Shown piece after piece: positions 1 to 6,957 of a stretch of 40,086 nt of DNA. A program made the translations under genes and the position numbers. Origin of the DNA: JBGPYM01 sp041493205 (GTDB lineage: Bacteria; Bacteroidota; Ignavibacteria; UBA10030; UBA6906); contig JBGPYM010000002.1 of NCBI GenBank assembly GCA_041493205.1, positions 1-40,086 on the forward strand, given 5' to 3'. The first letter of the stretch is position 1; each line of letters opens with the position of its first letter. The notes beneath the pieces were generated by a model. That model saw only the letters and a program-made list of their open reading frames with translations. It did no database searches and was not told the origin of the DNA.

Positions 1-1
1 C

Positions 2-334
2 CGCATGAGTGACGAGGGGATGTCATCCGGCCTCTACTATCCGGGTTTGCTTGCATTTGCCGACGGGCTTGTGGTCTGGGACTATTTCTATCTCGAGGGC
101 CGCTCGCCCGCCACGTCGGAACAGGTGGCAAAGTTCTTCGTGAGAAGGTACGGCGCAGACCGGATCATCATATCCGTCGGTCTCTGGGGCAAAGGGACAC
201 CTGTCAGTCCGGAGGAGCTCGCCGGCGCCGTTCGGTTCTCGCTTGCGGGGGGTGCCCAGCGTCTCTGGATAACGCCGAACCATCTCATCACCGAAGAACA
301 CTGGAAGGCGCTGCGGGATATCTACACTCATTGA
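2..334 (+). CDS. C-terminal fragment of an unidentified protein (cut by window edge)
   Basis: The reading frame is open to the left edge of the window, so this is most likely the last 110 or so residues of a longer gene; the ATG at 5 has no ribosome site in view and is probably internal. The visible part alternates predicted strands and helices (DGLVVWDYFY, RIIISVGLWG, PEELAGAVRFSLAGGAQRLWI-type stretches), which would fit the end of a TIM-barrel such as a glycoside-hydrolase-like domain, but I do not recognise the family. Its stop overlaps the stop of the convergent HEAGH membrane protein by 7 bases, and no terminator separates them. Confidence 0.55.
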   Translation, partial: RMSDEGMSSGLYYPGLLAFADGLVVWDYFYLEGRSPATSEQVAKFFVRRYGADRIIISVGLWGKGTPVSPEELAGAVRFSLAGGAQRLWITPNHLITEEHWKALRDIYTH

Positions 335-861
335 TGCAAGGCTTCCCTGAAATCCCTCACGACGTAATAAACACCCGCCCCGAGCGCGGAAAGACAGATG
401 AGTATACCCAGCCAGTAGACCGTCCCGCCGAGAATCTCCGCCGTATCCTGATCGCCGTTGAGCAGCCAGTTCCAGTCGTGAATCAGGCCCGCTGCAAGCA
501 GTTTGAGCTTGCGATAGGGGGCATCCTTGATGTAGACGCTCACGTTGACCATGTTCTCGCCGAGCCAGAACCCCGGGTACCAGATCTGACTGATGTTTGC
601 GCGCCAGACGACAACGAGCAGCGCGAGGGGAATCAGCACCTGGGTGAGTGATCCGCCCAGGATGTAAAGCCATTGACCCAGGATCTTGAAAAAGAGGTGG
701 CCCGCCTCATGTATGAACAGATTGATCGTGTCGAGCATCCAGAGCGCGAACGGGGGAGAGTATCCCGGTCGGGCCGGCTCATACCCCGTCAGGAGGAAGA
801 TGCAGAGATAGCCGCAATAGGCTATGACGAGAAGTTTCAGGACGAGAATGGCTCGTTGCAT
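328..861 (-). CDS. small integral membrane protein with HEAGH zinc-peptidase motif (M50-like)
   Basis: 177 residues. It starts with a membrane segment (about 5-25) and has further hydrophobic stretches near 65-85 and 145-168. An HEAGH motif (HExxH type) lies at about residues 51-55 after the stretch MLDTINLFI, and a later HDWNWLL could supply another metal ligand, as the LDG segment does in site-2 proteases. This is the pattern of M50-like membrane metallopeptidases, but the protein is shorter than classical S2P/RseP and has no PDZ domain. A zinc-dependent role is inferred from the motif alone. Its ATG abuts the stop of the DinB-family gene with no gap, so it is probably co-translated as the third gene after mutS. 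Confidence 0.65.
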   Translation of the reverse strand: MQRAILVLKLLVIAYCGYLCIFLLTGYEPARPGYSPPFALWMLDTINLFIHEAGHLFFKILGQWLYILGGSLTQVLIPLALLVVVWRANISQIWYPGFWLGENMVNVSVYIKDAPYRKLKLLAAGLIHDWNWLLNGDQDTAEILGGTVYWLGILICLSALGAGVYYVVRDFREALHQ

Positions 862-1365
862 TCAGGTGAGTTTGGCAGTTTCCCGGTGGAATGCCATCAG
901 CCCCATGGCGGCGGGCGTGTATCCGAGCTGACGCATAAGAACTGCGATCTGTCCGCGGTGATAGGAAGAGTGATCCACCACGTGCTGAAACCCCTGCCAG
1001 AACTGGTGCATGTAAGTCCGGCCGGAAGCCACGGTCATCGTGAACGTGTCCTGCAATTTCCTGTCTGACAGCCCGCCCAGAAACTTCGCCATGTCGAACC
1101 CCGTCTTCTCCCAGAGCGCTTTGACATCTGCAAACGCCGGCACGTCCGACGGCGCCACCATGGCTTTGTCCGGCGACCCCGCCATCCTGCTCAGCCATAT
1201 CTTTTCGGCCGCAACCATATGCGTCAGGGTGCCATGGATGCTCCCGTGGCCGGTCTTGAGGTCCCTTGCATAATCTTCGCCGGAGACCGTTTCCACGGCT
1301 GCGAACACCCGGTTGTTCGCCCATGCATTGTAGGCAAGCAACAATTTCACTTCCTGGAGGGTCAT
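862..1365 (-). CDS. DinB-family putative metal-dependent protein
   Basis: 167 residues with the DinB four-helix-bundle pattern. The N-terminus LLAYNAWANNRVF is typical, a histidine in LTHMVAAEKIW follows, and the C-terminal helix HVVDHSSYHRGQIAVLMR carries the paired metal-binding histidines. DinB-like proteins bind a divalent metal and many relatives are thiol-dependent transferases; the substrate here cannot be read from sequence. The start is supported by GAGG about five bases upstream of the ATG. It lies 32 bp downstream of mutS on the same strand and its stop touches the next gene's ATG, so the three genes probably share one transcript. Confidence 0.85.
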   Translation of the reverse strand: MTLQEVKLLLAYNAWANNRVFAAVETVSGEDYARDLKTGHGSIHGTLTHMVAAEKIWLSRMAGSPDKAMVAPSDVPAFADVKALWEKTGFDMAKFLGGLSDRKLQDTFTMTVASGRTYMHQFWQGFQHVVDHSSYHRGQIAVLMRQLGYTPAAMGLMAFHRETAKLT

Positions 1366-1397
1366 GGCTGCCTCGCGTTATTCAAGGAACGGTCGGA

Positions 1398-4013
1398 TCA
1401 GGTTGTGCGCGCTTTCTTCTGTAACGCAGCGAGAGTCTGCAATGCCTCGAGCGGCGTCAGTGCGTCAAGGTCGAGATGGGCCAGTTCGTCCCGGAGGGCA
1501 TCGTCTTTCAGTTCAAAAAGCGTCATCTGAACGTTCCCTCCGGCGATCCTCCCTTTCTTCTTTCCGCCGCGCGTGTCATCATGAACGCTCAGCTCCGATC
1601 CTTCGAGGTTTTTCAGAATATCCTGCGCGCGTTCCGTGACCGCCGGCGGAAGACCCGCCATCCGGGCGACGTGAATACCGTACGAATGGTCGGCAAATCC
1701 GGGAGAGACCTTGTGAAGGAAGACGACCCTGTCTCCGTATTCGCGGACATCCACTTTGAAGTTGCGGATGCGCGGGAAGAGATCGGCCAGCTCGTTCAGT
1801 TCGTGATAATGAGTGGCAAAAAGAGTCCGGGCGCCGACGCGTTCGTGGAGATACTCAGTGAGTGACCACGCGATGCTGATGCCGTCGAATGTGCTGGTGC
1901 CCCTGCCGACCTCGTCAAGCAATATCAGGCTCCTGGGGGTGGCCGAATTCACGATGTGGGCCGCTTCATGCATTTCAACAAGAAATGTGCTCTCCCCCGA
2001 GGCGATATTGTCGCTTGCGCCTACCCGCGTGAAAATGCGGTCCACAATGCCCACCGATGCCTTCCGTGCAGGGACGAAACTTCCCACCTGCGCCAGGAGG
2101 ACAATCAGTCCGACCTGGCGAAGATAGCTCGACTTCCCGCTCATGTTCGGGCCGGTGATGATGAGGATCTGGTCGGTCCCGGTGTCGAGGTGAACGTCAT
2201 TGGGACTGTACCGCTCTCCGGGCGGCAGGAGCCGTTCGATGACCGGGTGGCGGCCGTCCACGATGTCGAGGATCGTGGAATCGTTCACCTCGGGACAGGT
2301 GTACTCCAGTTCGCCGGCCGCCCGCGCAAAGGAACAGAGACAGTCGAGCGCGCCGATGTGCCGTCCGTCTTCCTGGATTGCTGCAGCCCGGGCGGCGACC
2401 TGCATCCTGAGATCGTTGAAGATCTGCGTTTCAAGCGCCAGCATCCGTTCCTCAGCATGGAGGATCCGGTCTTCCTGCTCTTTCAGAGCGGGGGTGATGT
2501 ACCGTTCCGCGTTGGTCAGCGTCTGCTTCCGCAGGTAATCGGCCGGGATTTTTTCCCGGTGGGTATTCGTAATCTCGATGTAGTAGCCAAAGACGTTATT
2601 AAATCCGACTTTCAGCGATCCGATCCCGGTGCGCTCCCGTTCCTGCTTTTGCAGATCGGCAATCCATTGCTTGCCGTGCGAGGACGTCGCACGCAGCTCG
2701 TCAAGATCGGCATTGAATCCCTTTCGGATGACTCCGCCTTCGGCCAGCGTTGCGGGAGGGTCCGGTTCAACGGCTGCGTCAATCAGGCCCACGATTTCAG
2801 GGAGGGGAAGCAGGCCATCGCGGAGCTCGCTCAGGAGGGGGGAAGCAGCCGGGCCGAGCCCGGCACGGAGTTCGGCAACGGCTTCCAGGATATGCCGGAG
2901 ACCAACCATGTCGCGCGGACTCGCGCGGCCGGTGCATATTTTGGTCGTCAGCCGCTCGATGTCGCCGATGCGTTCAAGGACCGCGCACAGCGCGTTGAGA
3001 AGATCCTGCATGCTCACCAGTTCTGTGACCGCTGCATGGCGCCGGCGGATGGGATCAACCCGGTTGAGCGGATTGTTGATCCACTGTTTGAGAAGCCGGC
3101 CTCCCATGGGAGTGAGCGTCCGGTCAAGGACGGAGCAGAGCGTGCCTTCCTGCGATCCGCCGAGAGAGGAGGTAATCTCGAGGTTCCGTTTTGTGGAGGC
3201 ATCCAGCGCAATATGATCCCCCACCTCGTACGGCATGATCGAGCGTATGTGGAGAAGGTTTTGCTGCTGGGTCTCCTGCAGGTAGTTCATGACAACGCCT
3301 GCCGCCGTTGCGGCCGTCTGCGTCTCTTCCAGGCCGAACCCTTTGAGTGACTTCGTCTGCAACTGGCGGGTCAGGAGTTCGTAGGCGTAGTCGAATGTCA
3401 CGACCCAGTCTTCGACCGGCGTGTACAGCCCGGAAAACGTCGTCGCAAGGATCTCCTTCAGTGCGTTGAGGTCCCTTTTCTGGACCAGAATCTCCGCGGG
3501 GGCGATGGAGGCGACCTGCTCGGGGAGGCGGCGCAGGGGAAATTCGCCCGCGCGGAATTCGGCCGTGGAGACGTCCACGAACGCGAAACCGACAGTATCT
3601 GTTCCGGTGGCGAGGGGGGAGGAAAGGGCGATGGCTGCGAGGTAGTTGTTCTGTTTCTGTTCCAGTACCCGGTCGGAAAATGCGACGCCCGGCGTGACCA
3701 CCTCGATCACTTCACGCTTGACGATTCCCCTGGCAAACCGGGGGTCCTCCATCTGTTCGCAGACCGCAACGCGATACCCCGCCTTGAGAAGCTTCGGGAG
3801 GTAGGCATCAAGCGCGTGGTGAGGGAATCCGGCGAGCGGTATCTCTCCGGCAGCGCCGTTGCCCCGCCTCGTCAACGTTATACCCAGAACGCGCGCAGTG
3901 ATTTTTGCATCTTCTTCGAACGTCTCAAAGAAATCCCCCATCCGGAATAACAGTATGGTCCCGGGGTACTTTGCCTTCACCTGGGCATACTGCTTCATGA
4001 GGGGGGTAGACAT
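1398..4013 (-). CDS. mutS: DNA mismatch repair protein MutS
   Basis: 871 residues, full length for MutS1. The mismatch-binding motif FRMGDFFETF is near residues 23-32, where the Phe-x-Glu wedge contacts the mispair. The ATPase domain has the Walker A GPNMSGKSS near 620, Walker B and signature DEVGRGTSTFDG near 700, and the TLFATHYHEL switch just after. It recognises mismatches and short loops and hands over to MutL, which is not in the window. The ATG at 4013 has no Shine-Dalgarno; a sigma70-like promoter ends five bases before it, which suggests a leaderless mRNA. DinB-family and HEAGH membrane genes follow on the same strand. Confidence 0.98.
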   Translation of the reverse strand: MSTPLMKQYAQVKAKYPGTILLFRMGDFFETFEEDAKITARVLGITLTRRGNGAAGEIPLAGFPHHALDAYLPKLLKAGYRVAVCEQMEDPRFARGIVKREVIEVVTPGVAFSDRVLEQKQNNYLAAIALSSPLATGTDTVGFAFVDVSTAEFRAGEFPLRRLPEQVASIAPAEILVQKRDLNALKEILATTFSGLYTPVEDWVVTFDYAYELLTRQLQTKSLKGFGLEETQTAATAAGVVMNYLQETQQQNLLHIRSIMPYEVGDHIALDASTKRNLEITSSLGGSQEGTLCSVLDRTLTPMGGRLLKQWINNPLNRVDPIRRRHAAVTELVSMQDLLNALCAVLERIGDIERLTTKICTGRASPRDMVGLRHILEAVAELRAGLGPAASPLLSELRDGLLPLPEIVGLIDAAVEPDPPATLAEGGVIRKGFNADLDELRATSSHGKQWIADLQKQERERTGIGSLKVGFNNVFGYYIEITNTHREKIPADYLRKQTLTNAERYITPALKEQEDRILHAEERMLALETQIFNDLRMQVAARAAAIQEDGRHIGALDCLCSFARAAGELEYTCPEVNDSTILDIVDGRHPVIERLLPPGERYSPNDVHLDTGTDQILIITGPNMSGKSSYLRQVGLIVLLAQVGSFVPARKASVGIVDRIFTRVGASDNIASGESTFLVEMHEAAHIVNSATPRSLILLDEVGRGTSTFDGISIAWSLTEYLHERVGARTLFATHYHELNELADLFPRIRNFKVDVREYGDRVVFLHKVSPGFADHSYGIHVARMAGLPPAVTERAQDILKNLEGSELSVHDDTRGGKKKGRIAGGNVQMTLFELKDDALRDELAHLDLDALTPLEALQTLAALQKKARTT

Positions 4014-4018
4014 GAAAG

Positions 4019-4047
4019 AATTAACGGAAATCGGCCGGGAAAATCAA
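4019..4047 (-). promoter_or_regulatory. putative mutS promoter (leaderless geometry)
   Basis: Reading the minus strand, TTGATT (4047-4042), a 17-bp spacer and TTAATT (4024-4019) are followed by only five bases before the mutS ATG. The -10 match is modest, but the exact 17-bp spacing and the lack of a ribosome site support a transcript starting at or next to the start codon. It lies just after the terminator of the upstream pilin-like operon, so mutS needs a promoter here. Confidence 0.45.
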
Positions 4048-4055
4048 CGAAGCGA

Positions 4056-4087
4056 AAAGGGGAGAACGGTTCCCCGTTCTCCCCTTT
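4056..4087 (-). terminator. intrinsic terminator of the pilin-like operon
   Basis: A perfect 14-bp inverted repeat (arms 4056-4069 and 4074-4087) with a 4-base loop. On the minus strand the stem begins AAAGGGGAGAACGG and ends in a short TTTT. It lies about 20 bp after the stop of the PilX-like gene and before mutS. The T-run is short, so termination may be incomplete. Confidence 0.8.
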
Positions 4088-4108
4088 GAAGGGATCAGCA
4101 ACGCGTTC

Positions 4109-5449
4109 TTACTGGAAGTCCATTATTCTGTAGCTCTCCCACCAGTTCAGGATCGCGTACGTCTTCCTGGTAAATCCCGGGTACGACGGCGGACGGAACG
4201 AAAGATCGGAGAGCCGGTCGTCGTAGCGATACCGTTTGTAAAACCCGCTCGCAAGAGTGGACGCACCTGTAAACGTACCGACCGGGCCGCGGATGTTCTG
4301 AACGATGGAGCCGAGCACGCGCAATTCACCGTTGACGGGACGGGAACTGTAATTTTCGGATCCGAATGAGCCCGTGCGTGCAAAGATGCTCCCATCGATC
4401 TGTCGGTTCCCGTTCACAGGGACATTGTCCGCGACCCACACGTTATTGTTGGCGACGAGACCGAGGAGGTCATCGCTCGCGCCGTTCCGGGGGTTCTGTT
4501 CGTATTTGATGTCGCCCTGTATATAGAGATCGTTACTGGTCGCCGTGGGGGTGCTGTACGATGCGATGGTCAGCTTCCCGTCCAGCGTTCCCTGCACGTT
4601 CACAGTTCCCGTCCCCTGAATAACACCATTGAATCCGGGGTCGGAGAGCCCGATGGAGTCGATTATGGGGCCGGTCTTTGTCGCACGGATGTACGCCTTT
4701 CCGTCGCCGGTGACCGCCGGGTTCTTCCCGTCCAGCGTCACCCAGATATTCCCCGTATATTTTCGTCCACCGGTGACCGCCGAAGATGCGAGTGCCGTGA
4801 GATCCATCGGGAAATCGATCCTTGCGACGCCCGTCTCGGGCTGCGGGGGATTCTTGAAAATCGCCTTGTTGGTGTAGTTCGTCCCGCCGATTTTCTGGGT
4901 CTTGCCCAGGGGAGGGATGAACCCCTTTGCCGTCGTCACTTTTGCCATATAGACCGGGCTTCCGCTGACGGTCATGTTGTCATTCGAATGGACGCGCCCC
5001 CAGACAGAGTCTCCCGTAATCCAGAACACCCCGTTCTCGATATTGGTCATCCAGGCGAAGAGAGAAAAACTATTGCTCAGTTCGGTGGACAGGATCACCT
5101 CGACCGTATCCCGGTACGTGGTGCCGTTGACGGCATACCGGGAGACGCTGCGCATCATCTTCCCCTGCGGGATTCTGTATGCGCTGGAAGTAAACTGGCC
5201 TGTCAGGGGTCCGGTGTCGAACGTTTGTGACACAGTCTCGGTACCGGTCGAACCCCATGTGGTATCACGGTAGAATTTTGCAAGGCCGACGTTCGCTCCC
5301 GCGAGTGCGAGGTTGTGCGAAGCGGTCATTGCATTGTAGGTGCTCATATTGCTCACTGCGCGCGTTCCTGCAGTGTTGAGATTGAGCACAGTGTACCCCA
5401 TCAGGAAACTGAATCCGAGTACGAATATGAGCGCTGCTTTGCCCCCCAT
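4109..5449 (-). CDS. PilX/GspK-like pilus-associated protein
   Basis: 446 residues. One N-terminal hydrophobic helix (AALIFVLGFSFLMGYTVLNL) runs into an amphipathic helix ending in ALAGANVGLAKFYRD, resembling the N-terminus of PilX- and GspK-type minor pilins, where a membrane helix continues into a QAAEAG-like stretch. The rest is Ser/Thr/Gly-rich and predicted mostly beta, fitting an exported domain. No canonical G-F-T-L-I-E cleavage site is seen; the protein begins MGGK before the helix. The start has GGGGGA seven bases upstream. It is the last gene of a three-gene operon and a terminator follows. Family assignment rests on the N-terminus only. Confidence 0.55.
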   Translation of the reverse strand: MGGKAALIFVLGFSFLMGYTVLNLNTAGTRAVSNMSTYNAMTASHNLALAGANVGLAKFYRDTTWGSTGTETVSQTFDTGPLTGQFTSSAYRIPQGKMMRSVSRYAVNGTTYRDTVEVILSTELSNSFSLFAWMTNIENGVFWITGDSVWGRVHSNDNMTVSGSPVYMAKVTTAKGFIPPLGKTQKIGGTNYTNKAIFKNPPQPETGVARIDFPMDLTALASSAVTGGRKYTGNIWVTLDGKNPAVTGDGKAYIRATKTGPIIDSIGLSDPGFNGVIQGTGTVNVQGTLDGKLTIASYSTPTATSNDLYIQGDIKYEQNPRNGASDDLLGLVANNNVWVADNVPVNGNRQIDGSIFARTGSFGSENYSSRPVNGELRVLGSIVQNIRGPVGTFTGASTLASGFYKRYRYDDRLSDLSFRPPSYPGFTRKTYAILNWWESYRIMDFQ

Positions 5450-5476
5450 GGCGGTGTCCCCCGGTTTAAGTGTGTG

Positions 5477-6103
5477 TCAACGACGAAAATTCTGTGACGC
5501 AAGCCTTGTCTGTTGCCAGTACGACGTCGAGTAGAGCGCATTCCGTTCGCCGGCTGCGACCATGCCTGCCGGACGGTAGAGCGCATACGGGTTCTGGACT
5601 TCCATGGACACTTCAACTTCGGCGATGCGGTCGATATCCGACGAACTGACGGGGGTCGTGAGCGTATCCAGTGTCGCTGTCAGATACCGCAACCGGAAGT
5701 AGGTGACCACGCCGGCGTTTGACTGATCCGTACCGATCCCGGGGAGCTTGACCGTGCGGCGCAGGTATTTGTCCATCTCGTTCTGAGTGCGCGAGAGCTC
5801 GCTGACGGGTCCGACGCTGTATGTCACGGTGTCTATATTCCCGTTGCGGCCGATATCCGTCAGGAACGTTATCGAACTATCGCCTGCCGCCAGAATGGCC
5901 CGGGTTCCCTGCGCCAGCCCGTAGCCCATATTCCGCAGCTCACCTTCGACATACTGCACCTGCGTGATCAGCATTTCCTGGACGAGAACGTCTCCCTGGT
6001 AGGTGGAGGAGTTCTCGTACACGAGATCCTGCGCGCGCAGCACGTTGAGCAGGAGCATCCCCCCCATGATCATCGAAAAGAGAATATCCAGCATCACTGA
6101 CAT
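5477..6103 (-). CDS. PilW-like pilus-associated protein
   Basis: 208 residues with one N-terminal membrane helix (about 5-22, DILFSMIMGGMLLLNVL), a helix containing VQEMLITQVQYVEGELRNMGYGL, and a beta-rich remainder with ITFLTDIGRNGNIDTVTYSV. The order resembles PilW-type minor pilins and pseudopilins, in which a phrase like ELRNAGY follows the helix. There is no classical prepilin leader. AAGGAG lies eight bases before the ATG. It sits 16 bp after the 173-residue pilin-like gene and 27 bp before the PilX-like gene, so the three are almost certainly one operon. A role in pilus or secretion assembly is inferred. Confidence 0.55.
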   Translation of the reverse strand: MSVMLDILFSMIMGGMLLLNVLRAQDLVYENSSTYQGDVLVQEMLITQVQYVEGELRNMGYGLAQGTRAILAAGDSSITFLTDIGRNGNIDTVTYSVGPVSELSRTQNEMDKYLRRTVKLPGIGTDQSNAGVVTYFRLRYLTATLDTLTTPVSSSDIDRIAEVEVSMEVQNPYALYRPAGMVAAGERNALYSTSYWQQTRLASQNFRR

Positions 6104-6119
6104 GGCGTGTGCTCCTTAC

Positions 6120-6641
6120 TCAATCGAAGTGATAGTAGCCCATCACGAGGGACGTGGTGAGCGTGTCAATGATCTCGTCACTGGTCGGCGGGGGAGCGAC
6201 GCGCCAGGTCTTCATGTCCATCCTTTTCAGGTACGTCCGGACCGCCACGATGCTGCTCAGATTGGCTTCGTCCACGTACGAGACAATGAACGTCGTCCGG
6301 TACGATCTCCCCGAACCCCCGGCAACCTTGACTTCCGAGTACCTGTTGAAATCATCAAAATCGTTGAATTCGGCAATACTGTCTTCGCCCGCTTCCGGGC
6401 CGCAGGGGTACGACAGAAGAAGCGGCGACGCCAGCGCGACATCGGACGTATCGGTCACCTGGTCGAACGCCAGACGGTTCACCATTTCGCTGTACGACGT
6501 TGCGATGGTCGTCGCGAGGATACCGTCCTGTCCGCTGGAAATGTCGGCCCCGACATTCCCGAGGGAATTGTACAATCCCTGGAGGATGGTGGTCAGGAGC
6601 ACAAATGCTCCGATTGTGAGAATTGTTTGTCCGGTGTTCAT
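6120..6641 (-). CDS. pilin-like protein with N-terminal membrane helix
   Basis: 173 residues. It begins MNTG followed by the hydrophobic helix QTILTIGAFVLLTTILQGLY and then a helix with TTIATSYSEMVNRLAFDQVTD, the layout of PilV/GspI-like pilins. A 4-residue leader ending in Gly could be a very short prepilin leader, but Gln at +1 and the missing Glu at +5 make this non-canonical. AGGGGG lies ten bases upstream of the ATG. It is the first gene of the operon ending at 4109. No pilus ATPase, platform protein or prepilin peptidase is present nearby. Confidence 0.5.
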   Translation of the reverse strand: MNTGQTILTIGAFVLLTTILQGLYNSLGNVGADISSGQDGILATTIATSYSEMVNRLAFDQVTDTSDVALASPLLLSYPCGPEAGEDSIAEFNDFDDFNRYSEVKVAGGSGRSYRTTFIVSYVDEANLSSIVAVRTYLKRMDMKTWRVAPPPTSDEIIDTLTTSLVMGYYHFD

Positions 6642-6957
6642 CTTTCCATTCCCCCTGAATTATCGCTTCTTCCGATTCCTCGCACAACTTAGCGAAACTC
6701 TCGCCATAAATCTACTTTTATAATAAGAAAAATCTGTCAGCGGAGCTGTGACTACACGCACATCAGTACCACATTGTGACGTGATATCGATCTTGATAGC
6801 GTCCACTACCCTTACTGACGCCAAAACGGTGCCAGATTTATCGGGCCGATATCAGGAATTTGAGCCGGAATGGAGGTTCCGTGGAAACATCCAGGAGAAC
6901 CATGTCCGATCATAGCCCACACGGGGGAGTGTGAGGGCCTGGAACTCAAAAAGGGTG
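6642..6957. other. 316-bp intergenic region upstream of the pilin-like operon
   Basis: No convincing gene. On the minus strand TTGTGC (6687-6682), 17 bp and GATAAT (6664-6659) form a candidate promoter just before the AGGGGG ribosome site of the 173-residue gene. An AT-rich patch at 6709-6732 and a short palindrome TATCGGGCCGATA at 6839-6851 are the other visible features. A weak stem with arms CACAC/GTGTG lies just beyond the stop of the methyltransferase fusion gene, but no T-run follows it. Confidence 0.4.

Noticed and set aside
1956..3350. Long open frame of 464 codons on the plus strand opposite mutS
   Set aside because: It lies fully antisense to clearly conserved mutS coding sequence; its translation is Arg/Gly-rich without recognisable motifs, as expected for a shadow frame in high-GC DNA.
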